NCBI RefSeq assembly: GCF_037975245.1
Contig: NC_092568.1
Coordinates: 32,956,501-33,020,500, forward strand
Origin: Apostichopus japonicus
Lineage: Eukaryota; Echinodermata; Holothuroidea; Aspidochirotida; Stichopodidae
Direction: 5' to 3'
DNA length: 64,000 nucleotides
The notes below the pieces were generated by a model that did not search any database, was not told the origin of the DNA, and saw only the letters and a program-made list of their open reading frames with translations. A program made the position numbers and the translations under genes. Of this stretch, positions 12,712 to 24,089 are shown in pieces (position 1 is the stretch's first letter; each line of letters starts with the position of its first letter).

Positions 12712-13167
12712 GTGAGTTTAAATATGATTTCGTTTTTTTTTAGTTTGTTGTGATCGTTAGCCTACGTCTGATCTTGCCGTTTAGTTGGTAGGCAGGCCTA
12801 GGTGCGTTACTCCTTGGTTACGGAATGCAAGCTGCTATATGTGATTCTGTAAGTGTTACTGTCTTAAGTAATGTCTAACACACTGTTCTTGTCTAGCCAA
12901 TCCTATTATTGCTCGATAATTAAGTTGGTTTGAATGTATTTCCACTGCTGTTTTGAGTAATCTTTAGATAATAAGCCATGATTGTAGTGGTTTTGTTCCA
13001 TTTGCATCTCTGTGGTGCTTAGGGCCTAAAACTTAGGCTAAATGGATTTAGACTATATGTAACCTAAAGGCTGTAACTGAAAGAGTAGCAATGAAGTTTA
13101 AAATCAGTTACAAAAGATGGTATTGCAGCTTTATATTTTAAGTCTGTTTTATATTTTTTTCAAACAG

Positions 13168-13941
13168 GTGGAGCTGATTTTACTTGCCAGCAGGGAGTTT
13201 CCACTGAAGGGTATGTGTGTCTTTGAAAGTGGCAGTGATACAGACTCTAACATAGACGAATCTAGATCATCAGAGGAAGATCAGACTTACACTTTGGACT
13301 CGTACCAGATTCCTCAAACCGATAGTAGGGAAAGGCTGGAAAGAATTGATTTCCCTTTAGAAGATGAAAGAGTAAGTCCTGTTGCACAGCAAGAAACTCT
13401 ATCTGATCACAACTCAGTGACCGATCAAACTTCATTGCTGTGTTTTGCAACTATTTCTGCAACAGCTACTGTAACCGCATTAAGGGCAACATTGAAAAGA
13501 TCTCATTCCTCTGAAAGTGAGGTTTGCTTAAGGCACGCTTCTTCAGATCCAGTCAAAGATGAGAAACATTTTGAAATTTCCCCTCAGATATCACAAGAGT
13601 CGTTGGTATTCAATAACGATGAACAATACGCACACGCTACTGGGCTGGGTTCAGTGTCTGTTTTCACCCAGGTGACGACCCCTAACCATCATTGCAATGT
13701 TCCTGGTATATCTTTACCCCTGTCCCCTAACGAAACAGAAGAATTTGATGAAATGAAATCATTGGAGGCTATTAACAAGGTAGCATCTACATACGGAGAT
13801 CCTGCTCTTTCCTCTGACCTGCAGAACGTCGATACCACACCTTTCGTGAAGGAAGAATTGAAAGAGAAAATTAAACTAAGAAGAAAACAAAGAGGCTTGC
13901 CGTCACTGAAAGTTGAAGAAGATTCACCGAAACCAGATATT
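13168..13941 (+). CDS. ATF3: ATF3-like exon 2 (N-terminal half, residues 1-243)
   Basis: The acceptor follows a T-rich tract ending CAAACAG at 13167; the donor is ATT|GTAAGT at 13941/13942. The first 45 bases are 5' UTR if exon 1 is used, and coding starts at ATG 13213 (G at -3). The encoded segment is low-complexity, rich in Ser, Glu, Asp and Thr, with no fold I recognise until the VKEE-containing motif near its end. An open frame also extends 51 bases upstream through the acceptor to an ATG at 13117. That would need intron retention and puts a hydrophobic run before the acidic region, so I do not favour it. Confidence 0.75.
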
Positions 13942-16900
13942 GTAAGTTATTAATTTTAAATTTAGCTGTTTGAATATAAGGCATTATGAACCTCTCTAAC
14001 CCTCATCTTGAATGTTAAAGCAATCCCTAGGGGTTTCAAAATTTATTTATCAATAACATGTATTAATGAATAACATGCACAATTAATTAATCTAATCATG
14101 TCTGAGTAAAATTTTTCATAATATGTTTGTGGAGGGAAATACTTCAGTAGGATAATAATGCACGACAGTTCCTTCACTTTCGTATTTAAAATAAAGAATA
14201 CTTTAGATACTTTACATTGAATAAAATAAATAATGTACCCTGGCAACTTGGCTGCTAATGAATACTGTACTGAATAGATAAAAAATAATGTTCAGTTAAC
14301 TTTTGTTTCACTTTTGACTTATATGTGAGTAAGTATTATCACAAGGTCTCATATAGAAGATCTATGTAGAAAAAAGAGCAATCTCATATACTTAACTTTC
14401 CTTCCATAGCCCCTTAGGAAGCATTTAGTGGTATATCTAACGCATATGCTGAACTTTGTAGGCAGAGGAAGATTAAAAGGAATGAAATGCCACAAAAACC
14501 ACCCCCCCCCACCCCCCCAAAAAAAAGCAGAAAGTTTTATTGCACCACTGAAGTTAACATGTTTTTGAAAAGTTGGTTTGAATCCAAATTATTTATCTTT
14601 AAGTTTGTTGAAACCTGAATGTATTCTGAATCCTAATTTTATATTTTGTGATACGGTAACTTGGCTTGTCCCTTAGATTCTCGTACTGTTTAAAACATGT
14701 GTGATTCCACTGATAGACACGGAAGTTGCCGTGTTCGTTAGTCAAATTTTAACCACTTTTTCAATTTTAATATATATACAAAGCCTTATCAGAAACAGCC
14801 AAAATTTGCCATTTTATTCTGCCAAATTATGAAGTAAGATTCAATGCATGCATGAAGTTGAGGAAATATTTCCTCGCTTCAAGCAGTTTGCCTACTGACT
14901 TAACAATACAAAGTATAAATTCTTTCTATTTCTGGCGAAATCTGGTCAAACTATCAGTGAAATCACATAGCTGAAGGCTATAACTTAACCACTGAGCAAA
15001 ATCAGCTATCCTTTAAAATGACTTTAATGCCCGTACTATTGCAAATTAACTGCACACCATCATACTAAGTTTTAGTGTTGTAAAAAACATATCCAAACTT
15101 TCAATATCAGAAGTTGCAAAAATGTGCCAGGTCTTGCTGTTCTGTTCATAAAATTTGATGAAATCTTGGATCAATTGTTCTTTATATTTATACTGAATCC
15201 ACTTGGAAGTTTACCAAAGTGGATATGACACTGAACAAAAAAAGAAAAACGTTTTTGTCAGAAAAAAGTAATAGAGTGGCTTCTGAAAGTTTGAGTCCAT
15301 TAAAATCACTGGTATTGTGACCAGCAGTGAACATTGGAAGGGCAACATTTGTACTGTGACCAGCAGTGAACATCGGAACGGCAAAGTTGGTATTGTGAAC
15401 AACAGATCGGCAAAGTTGGTATTTTGAACACCGGATCGGTAAAGTTGGTATTTTGAACACCAGCAGTGAAATTGGAAGGAAAACGTTCTAACAATAAAAG
15501 GCAGAGACTAATAGAGAAACGGATCTCTCCTCTACTCATAGTATAGATGGTTGAGTCAAATATGTACGGTATGACTAGAAAAATCATTTACATCTTCATC
15601 CTTTCAACAGCTGACACCTGAGGAAGAAGAAAAGAGGAGACTAAGACGAGAGAGGAATCGTCTCGCAGCTGCCAAATGTAGGAGGAAGAAGAAAGCCAAA
15701 GCAAAAGAGAAGAAAGTGGTGAGTTACTCAGATTCTCTCATCCTCTCAATGACATAGATAAGGGTAGGAATGGGGGGGGGGTGGAAGGGAGGGAAGGATG
15801 AAATCGAAGTCACCTCTTGTAGAAACAAATATAGCCATGTCATTTCAGTTTGGAGTTAAATTGTTAACATGAAGTCCCACCTGATCACCTTCTTTGAAGT
15901 CATGCCAGTTTACTTTGGGAAGGACTGTTCAAAATCGATAGTTTTTGCCACATTGTTTAGGCAATCTGAGTGATTGGCATCAAGATCTAATCGTCCTCCC
16001 TCTCATGTACCATGTAGGTTGTACTGTAGGTTGTACTGTAGGGTGAACATTTGGGACGAAGCTTTCCCTGTTAATCTTTGCAAAGGCATAAGTGGGAAAA
16101 AAAATGAATTTCTTCATGTCTTACCCATGGGGAATATTTCATTTTGTAAAAATTTACTACATGTATGTATGCTAAAATGTAGCCGCAAAAGATTGAGTGC
16201 CATAAGAGAAGAATATTTCTTGCTCACTGATGAGTTTGGTACCATCAAATGATGCCTTTCTCTGCCTATTGCTCCATTCTTTGTTCGCTTTTTTAAACAG
16301 TGTCCTAGAACATTCCCAATCCACCTTTTCTGCCTTTTGCTTCAAACCACTGTGGCTTTAACAGTGAATGTTCCCCACTGTCCCTTTAACAGTGAATGTT
16401 CCCCACTGTCCCTTTAACAGTGAATGTTCCCCACTGTCCATTTAACAGTGAATGTTCAGGAAGGCATTCGTAGCGAATGAATGAAGTTGTAAAAGCATCG
16501 CCAAACTACACTCAGGCCATTCATATGCAAGAAAAATGTGTTTTAAAAATAAAAACTTTCATCACACAAATCGAGAAATTGACTTTAACCGATCTTTCAA
16601 TCATTTTCTCTTTATTTTTAGACAAATCAGTTCATCTTGGAGCAGAACAAAGCTCTTCTGGAGGAAAAGTATGAGCTGATGGAAGAAAAAGCCACACTCG
16701 AGAAAATGTTGAGAAACCATTTAATGCATTGCGACCGGAACGGTTCGGTTCAGATCGAAGTACCGGACATTACTTCTGTCAAGATTAACATGTCGCCGTT
16801 GGAAATCTCGGATTCCGATTCCATGGAGGAGGAAGCCATGTTCTTTGCCGATGAGACTCTGAGCAGTGATAGCGACTCCATAGACCTCACGAATGACGTT

Positions 16901-17056
16901 GGCGACCAATTGTTGGATTCATCTTTGGTCGATGAGGTGATGGCAGATGACGACGCCATCTCCTCTACATCTCATACCCTACACCAGGCCGTAGCTCTCC
17001 TCAACTCTCTAGGAGGCGACTGCTTCCTGTCCCCTGGAGACGTGGGATTTGATTAG
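13213..17056 (+). CDS. ATF3: ATF3-like bZIP transcription factor (spliced, 3 coding exons)
   Basis: Spliced CDS 13213-13941, 15611-15718, 16622-17056; all junctions are phase 0 with GT/AG sites, giving 423 residues. It is a DNA-binding leucine-zipper factor expected to bind CRE/AP-1 sites as a nuclear dimer. Seen: TPFVKEELK (residues 209-217), very like the ATF3 motif that carries its known SUMO-type VKEE site; a second ψKxE (LKVE) near 232-235; an acidic lead-in LTPEEEEKRR; basic region NRLAAAKCR (259-267) matching NxxAAxxCR; zipper heptads at I284, L291, L298, L305; conserved H312 and C316 at the zipper end. Human ATF3 is 181 aa, so this protein has long Ser/Glu-rich extensions on both sides. 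The start is chosen because an in-frame stop at 12679 precedes it in exon 1 and no earlier ATG survives splicing. FOS is the main alternative: the basic region is equally FOS-like, but FVKEEL favours ATF3. Confidence 0.8.
15306..15475. repeat. Short tandem repeat in ATF3-like intron 2
   Basis: Units of about 27-45 bp containing GTGACCAGCAGTGAACAT and GGCAAAGTTGGTATT repeat 3-4 times with divergence. Confidence 0.7.
15611..15718 (+). CDS. ATF3: ATF3-like exon 3 (bZIP basic region, 36 codons)
   Basis: Acceptor CTTTCAACAG|CTG; donor AAAGTG|GTGAGT. Exactly 108 nt, phase 0 at both ends. It encodes the acidic patch, the basic DNA-contact region and the hinge into the zipper. A 108-nt exon covering this part is, as I recall, also found in FOS-family genes, which supports common ancestry of the gene structure. 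Confidence 0.9.
16357..16457. repeat. 28-bp tandem repeat x3.6 in ATF3-like intron 3
   Basis: Units start with TTTAACAGTGAATGTTCC at 16357, 16385, 16413 and 16441, almost identical. The array lies 165 bases upstream of the zipper exon acceptor. Confidence 0.9.
16622..17056 (+). CDS. ATF3: ATF3-like exon 4 (leucine zipper and acidic C-terminus)
   Basis: The acceptor is TTTATTTTTAG at 16611-16621. It encodes residues 280-423 and ends with TAG at 17054-17056. The first ~37 residues finish the zipper. The rest is a Ser/Asp/Glu-rich tail (several S-D-S-D and D-D-D runs) that lacks the conserved tail following the zipper in vertebrate ATF3 and JDP2. Such acidic tails often act as activation domains; that role is inferred here. 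Confidence 0.85.
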   Translation, partial: TNQFILEQNKALLEEKYELMEEKATLEKMLRNHLMHCDRNGSVQIEVPDITSVKINMSPLEISDSDSMEEEAMFFADETLSSDSDSIDLTNDVGDQLLDSSLVDEVMADDDAISSTSHTLHQAVALLNSLGGDCFLSPGDVGFD

Positions 17057-18015
17057 CTTTGTCCCCCCAACCTACCCCACCCCAAATTCTACTATGGTAT
17101 GGTAAATATATTTAAATTACCTAGTAGTATCGGCAGTCATATATTTTTAGATAATTGATTGGACTACTTCTGCAATGCTTCACTCTAAAGTTAAGAACTG
17201 AAACTAAATTTTTTATTAAAATTTAAGATTAATATCATAAAATAATAAGAGGCATTCCTGTTATGTTATTTTAAATTTAAGAGACATTTCAACAAAAGTT
17301 TTCTTCTTCTTGCGATATGTTTGTGAGCAAAATGTTATCAGTCTATACCCGAGCAACTGAAAATGCCTCAGAAAATTATACACAGAATCACTATGCATTA
17401 ATCAGTTTCCACACCAACAAAGGAATGGTTACTTAACATCCTCCCCCTCCCCCCTCACCCTGGTCTGTTATGGATTGCTGTCTAGGTAAACTTGTAAATA
17501 AATTTGCCATCTTTCCAGTGATATTCTCATAAAATAGCAATCGCTTAAGAAGCTCAAAAAAAATAAAATGAAATGAAATAAAGAGGTCAAAGAGGAATGA
17601 AAAAAACAAATAAAAAAGAAGCATTGAAAAAAACATACAAGAGGAATGTATAAAGTCAGTACTAGCTTAACCCTATTTAAACAAAAATGTTGAATTTGTT
17701 ATCTTTCAAAATATTTTGTAGTCTGAAATGCCTATATATTGTAGTTCCACCTTTAACCCTGTAGTGTGTAAAAAATTATTTTCAAGACCCACATATATTA
17801 AATTGGATTTTTAACAGCATTAAAGGGGAAAAAAAAAAACTTGAACTGTCATTAATTTAAAAAGTATCAGAAAAAATACATTTTACCCATAGATAAAAAA
17901 GGGAAAGGCCATTTTGTTAGTTGCCAGCCACTCTGTTTTTTGTTAGTAATTAATTACTAATGTTAATTAACTACTAATGTTATTAATTAATTACTAATGT
18001 ATGTTATTTATTTAA
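17057..18015 (+). other. Probable 3' UTR of the ATF3-like gene, with AU-rich elements
   Basis: No coding potential. It holds ATTAAA near 17215, AATAAA-type signals near 17496 and 17572, and repeated TAATTAATTACTAATGTTA words at 17945-18000. An AU-rich nonamer-like TTATTTATT lies at 18005-18013. AU-rich elements are typical of short-lived stress-factor mRNAs. The actual polyadenylation site cannot be fixed from sequence alone, and an early site would exclude the nonamer. Confidence 0.35.
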
Positions 18016-21000
18016 TACTACTTTTATATCATATCATTTCCAGTGTTCTATTCCTTTTTTATACTTGTATATAGTTATTTCTTTTATTCCTACATCTTTC
18101 AAAGTCAGCAAACGTGGTTGTTGCAAATTTCTGCAGGGCTGCATCCAAAAAGTTAGCCTGCTGAAAATTAATAAAAGTTTGTCAAAGAGTTTGATTCCAC
18201 GAGATATATGTTTATACCCTTCCAATAATTCCCAAACATTTGCAGGCTTTTTTAACTAGGAAACTGAATGAAGGAAAATGTGTTAACATTGTAAAGATTG
18301 TCAGTAAACAACCAGCACACTTATGTTTCAATTTGCAAGTTTTAATAAACTCTTGGATAATTTTCGCAATGACCAGAATACTACATCTGACCATACACCC
18401 TGACCGTACACCTTCATACCATTGTGCTTTGTGGTGTACCATTTATATCAACTTTCAGCTTTATTTGGTGCAATTTTTCTGTCTTGGATGCACTTTCAAG
18501 TATACTTTCTTTGATCATAAAAAACCTTTTTTTTTTCATGCAATATCTCTTTAACTTTTATCATGTATATGAATTTTAAAATACATCCAAGTTCCTCACT
18601 GATGAGTCATGAGGACCATATTATGATATCATAAATGTTTTCACATGTTCTGGTGGTGTTTGGTTTGTCATACATGAAGCGATATTTTCCATGTATGTTG
18701 CTTTTGTTTAAGATTTGTTCATAACCAAGCAAGAGCATGTGAGAGGTGGGGAATCAGGGAGGGAGGGGGGGTGGGGGTGGGGAGATATTGATTTTGATGC
18801 CATACTGGTGAGTTACAGGACTATTAAAACTGCCCCTGCCTATCATCCCACCCCCACCCCAACATCGCTTCTTCTATTGCACACAACCTTAGATCTAAGG
18901 TTTTTTTGGTTACTTTTTTTGTCAAGTCGATATATCTTAATACACGGCTTCCATAAATTATGAGCGTTAATCGAGTTACACTATTCAGAGAATAAATTTG
19001 TGTACACATTTTGGTGTAGCATTTTCAATCTTGAACTGTAAGCTGTTATATGATATATTATTTCCCTGCTATTGTCAACAAGACTCATCATAGTCACTAC
19101 AATAAATAACCTTTCACTCCTTAGTGTGCTCAGCTCCATATCCACTGGCAGCTTCAACTTCCATGTGGTCGTAACAACTTTAAGTCGTTAAAAAGGATAA
19201 ATGGTGTGCACTAGATGTTCATCTCTCCCTAGTGCACAAAGAACTCACCTCGTCATTCCTTGGATCTCATGATCCACTTTAAAGGTCATTCATCAGTATT
19301 TTCCCCCCAAATATGCTAACCAAGTCAAGATAATAGATGGTCATTGATGCCCCCGATAGCAACAATAATTTTTACTTAATACTGCCACACTCAAAAGCAT
19401 TTTTCCTTACCGAGAAACTTTAAAATGTCTCAATGTTTGGGAATAATTTTGTAGTTAGGACCTTCAGTAAAGTGACTTTGAAAACTTTCAGCAAATTTGA
19501 AGCATGCCAAATTTGGGAGCTCATACTGATCATGACCTTTATAATTGTATTCATGAATTATACTAATTGTTGCTAATTGTCCAATATCGAATATACTTTG
19601 TAAGTAAACATTACTACTGTTACGTTTCAGTAATATTACCAATGACCAAATCTGTATGTGCATTAAAAGCTTACATGAAAAACTTCATGACCAACAAACA
19701 TTGCTGTTTTTGCCTATTTTCTTGGGTTTTTTTTGAAATCCTGTCAATTTTTCATTGTTTTTTTTTATATATATTTTTTTATATATTTTTTTTAATAGTT
19801 TTCACATAAATATGATTCAACAATCATGTTCGTTAGTTGGGAGCTTCAATAATTAATGCTATAATCTTCATTTTTCTCCCATATATATATATAATGTGCT
19901 AGAAATGAAATTTTGCCATAGCCTACAGTTGTGGCTCTATTAGAGGTCTGCAGTTTCGTCAATCTTGAATGTATTACACACTACTACTGGTGAACTTGGT
20001 GTTACAAGGTATCGCTGTACTAGACACAGTGTGAGAATGAAAGAACTCACAAAGGAATGCAATACTTTTCTATCAAGCTTTGTCAGTAAATACTCTTGTA
20101 TTGTCATTTAAATTTCTAATTTCCCCCCTCGACATTCTTCGAGAGTAGACAATAATGACTGTCACATGTAAAAAGCTGACCACCATAGCTGTGTACATTA
20201 TAGAGTGCACAACAGTAGAGCTTTGCTGCTTAATCAAACACTAATTTACAGTACTGTGCAGCATCTAACACAGACTGGAAACAAGTTAGTCCAGCAACAA
20301 AGGACAAAAACTGAAACACACAAGAGAGAAAGAAACAATTTTTTAAACTTTTATTATCCTATTTGATTTATTTTTGTTAATTTGATGGCTAATTACATAA
20401 CAGCTAATACCACAGTATCGAGAGGCTTGTACACATTTGAGAGTGTAAGGAAAATCAGGATCCTGTTTTTTTCCCCAGAGAAGTAAATAAAGTTAAACCC
20501 GGACACTTCCACATTTGGGAAGGCTACATGGATCGATGACGAACAGAGACAAAATAAACTGATCGTGGTCGTTGTTGAGCATTTCTTGGTATTTCACAAG
20601 AAATTTAACTTAACAAATGTACAAAGATTCAATAAAAAAATTATAAAAAAAACCCACTCTGGACATATGAAGGGTGCTTAAGGACATTCCCTCTTCACAA
20701 GGGTAACTCTCGTTATGAGGCTTGAATTTTACACATATTGATTTCTAGATTTTCAGTGGGATTTTGAAAATCTGAACAAACCTGCCCATTAACATTCTCA
20801 AAATTGACTACTCCAGCTTGGATACCTTCCAGCCTCACCCTTGCCCCCCCCCCCCAATCCTCAAATGTGTGTTAACTACTGATTATGTGATTGCTACTTA
20901 AGTATCACTGAAGAACTAAAACTCTGCTATCAGGTGTTTTTTTCTGTGGAAATGCTCCATCTGAAGTGTTAATGAAAAGCCCTAAGTCAGAGCAGTATTG

Positions 21001-23504
21001 GTATAAAATTTGATATCATTTTGATATCTTTGATATCATTCAATAATATTATCCAATTCATGAATATTTCAAACAGAGAAGGCAAGGGCCTTTGTTACCA
21101 AATTTCCTACTAAACTATTTATATGCATTTAATAATAATACAAATAGTTTCCAGCCAACAAAATTCAACTGCACATAATCAACATTACCAAGATTTACAA
21201 CCCTAACCTCCCATGAAAAATTACTCTTTATCATTCCTTTCCATAATCAACATTACCAAGTGTTACAACCCTAACCTTCCATGGAAAAATTCATACTTAG
21301 TTCAATATGTCTTGTATCATCACGGCAATAAATGATGTTGTTGTTTTGGTTCCTCACTTATCCGTTATCCCTTTGACCAATTAGCATAAGTTGATGACAA
21401 GCTAATGAACATGTGACCTTCTATTAGCTGTTCAACATGCTTTAACTCTTATTGATAGGCAAATTTCCAGACATAAAAGAATTGAACAGCATGGTTAACA
21501 GCTTTCATAGGGTCACATGTGGAATTGTAAGAAACATAAAATCATATCTATTCTTAGATTATGACATCACATGGTTATTGCATAATACTGTAATTGCAGA
21601 ATATAAACTACACGTGTTCATGTGATGGAAGAATTTGGCGGCTAGTTTTGATCATTCAAGCTGTTAAAGCCCAATATAGCAGAGAGGCTGCTTAATGGAA
21701 TATAATCAAACTTGATTAGAATCATGTAATCAGTAATTTTTTTTTGCTGTATGGGAGAGGGGGAGGGCATAGAATCTCCTAATAATGGCTATTTTTATAT
21801 CATATTCTAAACAAAGCTATTTTCACAATACTTAATTATCCTTTTATTAACCTTTAATTTTTGCAGTTAATATAAATTATGATAAGCTGAGGCTTCTACA
21901 CCGTGGCAGCAAAATGGGGTGGGGATCCCCCCCCAATCATGATAGGGTATGTATCAACCCCCGTCCCTAGTAATCATGATGCTTACTCCTCAGTTGCTTG
22001 CCTGAATCAAACTGTCCCCTCTGAAGTGCACTTTTTTATAGGTGCATTTCTACACTACAAATTCTTTGCCACCCAAACTGTTTGCTATCCACTTTTCCCC
22101 CTACCCTCCCCTACCCTCCCCTTCCCTCCTCAATCTAGAAGTCTGGTGCTGCCAATGCCTTCACTTTGAACCATAAATTAACCAAATTGCCGGCAATTAT
22201 TGCCATCTTCTTAGAAAGCCGACAGTGGCTCCTCAAAATTTCTTAGCAAAAGTCTAAACTGCACATTATGGTAACACTTTCATGGAGTATGCTGGTTACA
22301 TAGGGATTTTTTGGGTGGATGCGATCAACATAATCAAATTAATAATAGAACATTATTGAAATTAGCTATAGATTTATAGATCAATAATCATCGAGTGGTA
22401 AAACCATGCAGTGCTTATTTCCTGTTCAGTCTGAAGTGAAGTTGATACTTCCACAACTCTGACATCAGCCACATTATTCTATGTCACACATTTCTAGCAC
22501 TGTATGTTTTTAAATTCAACTGTTGTTTTTTTTTACTTAACAGGAGCATGTGGCAATAACTAGCCCAGTGTTTATGACATATCTATATCATATTTTTTTT
22601 CAACTTTTCAGAGAACTGTCAACTTAACATTTTTTTTAATTTATACTCTTTCTAAGGGATTATTTACCTCCCTGTTCTTTTGTCACCTCTTTACATGACT
22701 CTTTAATTATGCCTATGGGCAAAATTGTGATGTCAAATGGAGTAGGTTTAAGATGCTTGGATGGGCACTATGCTTAAAAATAAAAATAAAATACTGAAAG
22801 TTTCCAATGTATTTAGGAGGCCTCCAGATTCAACACAAACTGAACAAATTGAAGATGGTAAATGATGTCAGAAACTCAACACTGTCATCATCCCTGATAA
22901 AAAGATAACAAGAGACAGGGGAATTGATTTATGTGTGTTAAGGTTTGGGACACATGTGCCAAATTAATGACTAATTAAACAGGCTTGAGTTTGATTAATT
23001 CCCAATCTCACTTGCTTTACTGAAAATGAGATAACCTAGGGAAAAAAAGTCTAAGTTTACATAGAAAAGGACTAGTTTCCTCATTTCCCTCAAACTTAAG
23101 GAAGTTTTGTTTTCTGAAAACTTGATTTCCCACAAATGAAAACGGGCTCTTTTCCCTAGTCCTGGTCCTGATACACTTAACAGCCAAACCACATATTCTG
23201 AAACTTGCTGGCCACTGAATGTTAGCTAACCTATTCCTCTCTCGATAGCCTGAAGCCATCTCTACCCTCGTATGTCACATGGTGAGGTTGTCCATTTCTG
23301 ATTGGCCACTGCAGACAGTATTTGTTAACTTCCATGTATGACAAGGCCTTTACAGTTGCGACCGATGCAAGTTTAAGGCGCCCTGATTTTACCTCTACAA
23401 ACTCACTGTGCAATCACATTGTCACACAAACACGATAGATTAGCTTTCACAGTGGAAACGTTCACAAGGTGAATGGACAACTGCCCTCTAGTTTGTGTTC
23501 CCAA
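18016..23504. other. Intergenic stretch between convergent ATF3-like gene and TRMT112
   Basis: It may include the distal 3' UTRs of both genes. It contains a duplicated ~70-bp segment (21174-21310), poly-C tracts near 20847 and 21930, and a CT-rich run near 22100. No exon recognised. Confidence 0.5.
21174..21310. repeat. Two-copy tandem duplication, ~69 bp
   Basis: CATAATCAACATTACCAAG followed by TTACAACCCTAACC occurs at about 21174 and again about 21243. Confidence 0.75.
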
Positions 23505-23657
23505 TCACTGCATACTATCATCTTCCTGTAGAGCCTCTGACTGGGCCGGGCCATCTCCAACCTCTCCCTCGTTTAACAGCATATTCGGGATTCCATTTTC
23601 GATGGGAAATTTGCGACCGGATTCAGGGCAGATCAGAAAACCTTTGATGACCTCGAC
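23505..23657 (-). CDS. TRMT112: TRMT112 exon 4 (C-terminal Zn-ribbon-like half and stop)
   Basis: The acceptor CATCTTACAG precedes GTC GAG GTC. It encodes the highly conserved VEVI...CPESGR...FPI...GIPNMLL run, followed by a species-specific acidic tail and TGA. The 3' UTR continues to lower coordinates; I could not fix a polyadenylation site. Confidence 0.92.
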   Translation of the reverse strand, partial: VEVIKGFLICPESGRKFPIENGIPNMLLNEGEVGDGPAQSEALQEDDSMQ

Positions 23658-24043
23658 CTGTAAGATGGTGAAATATGGGCTTTTGTTGGTTCATTTCCAG
23701 TAGATTGTCATTGTCTACCATGTAATGCTTTCTGTCACACTAACTAACAAGCACAAAATACATCTGTAACAGTAAACAGTTACTTTGGTGAATTATTGTC
23801 AAAATATAGATTAATACTGTAAGAAAGCTGTTTACCCTTTTAAAAAACATATATGTTATATACCAAACTGAACAATAGAAAACTGACTTAACTGACGAAA
23901 TTTTCTTGCTCTGTTTAATTTTGTTTATGATGTCCCAGACAGTTTTATAGTTATATATATGGATATGTATAAATGGATATATATATGGATATGTATATAT
24001 ATATATATACATATATAACCCACATATATATACATACATAACC

Positions 24044-24089
<46 letters not shown>

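Noticed and set aside
13117-13212. Upstream ATG extension of the ATF3-like protein
   Set aside because: It would read through the intron 1 acceptor; the spliced form has an in-frame stop upstream and starts at 13213.
18597-18630. Hammerhead-ribozyme-like core CTGATGAGTC...GGAC
   Set aside because: A short stem II can form, but the invariant GAAA after it is replaced by CATATT and no flanking stems I/III are visible.
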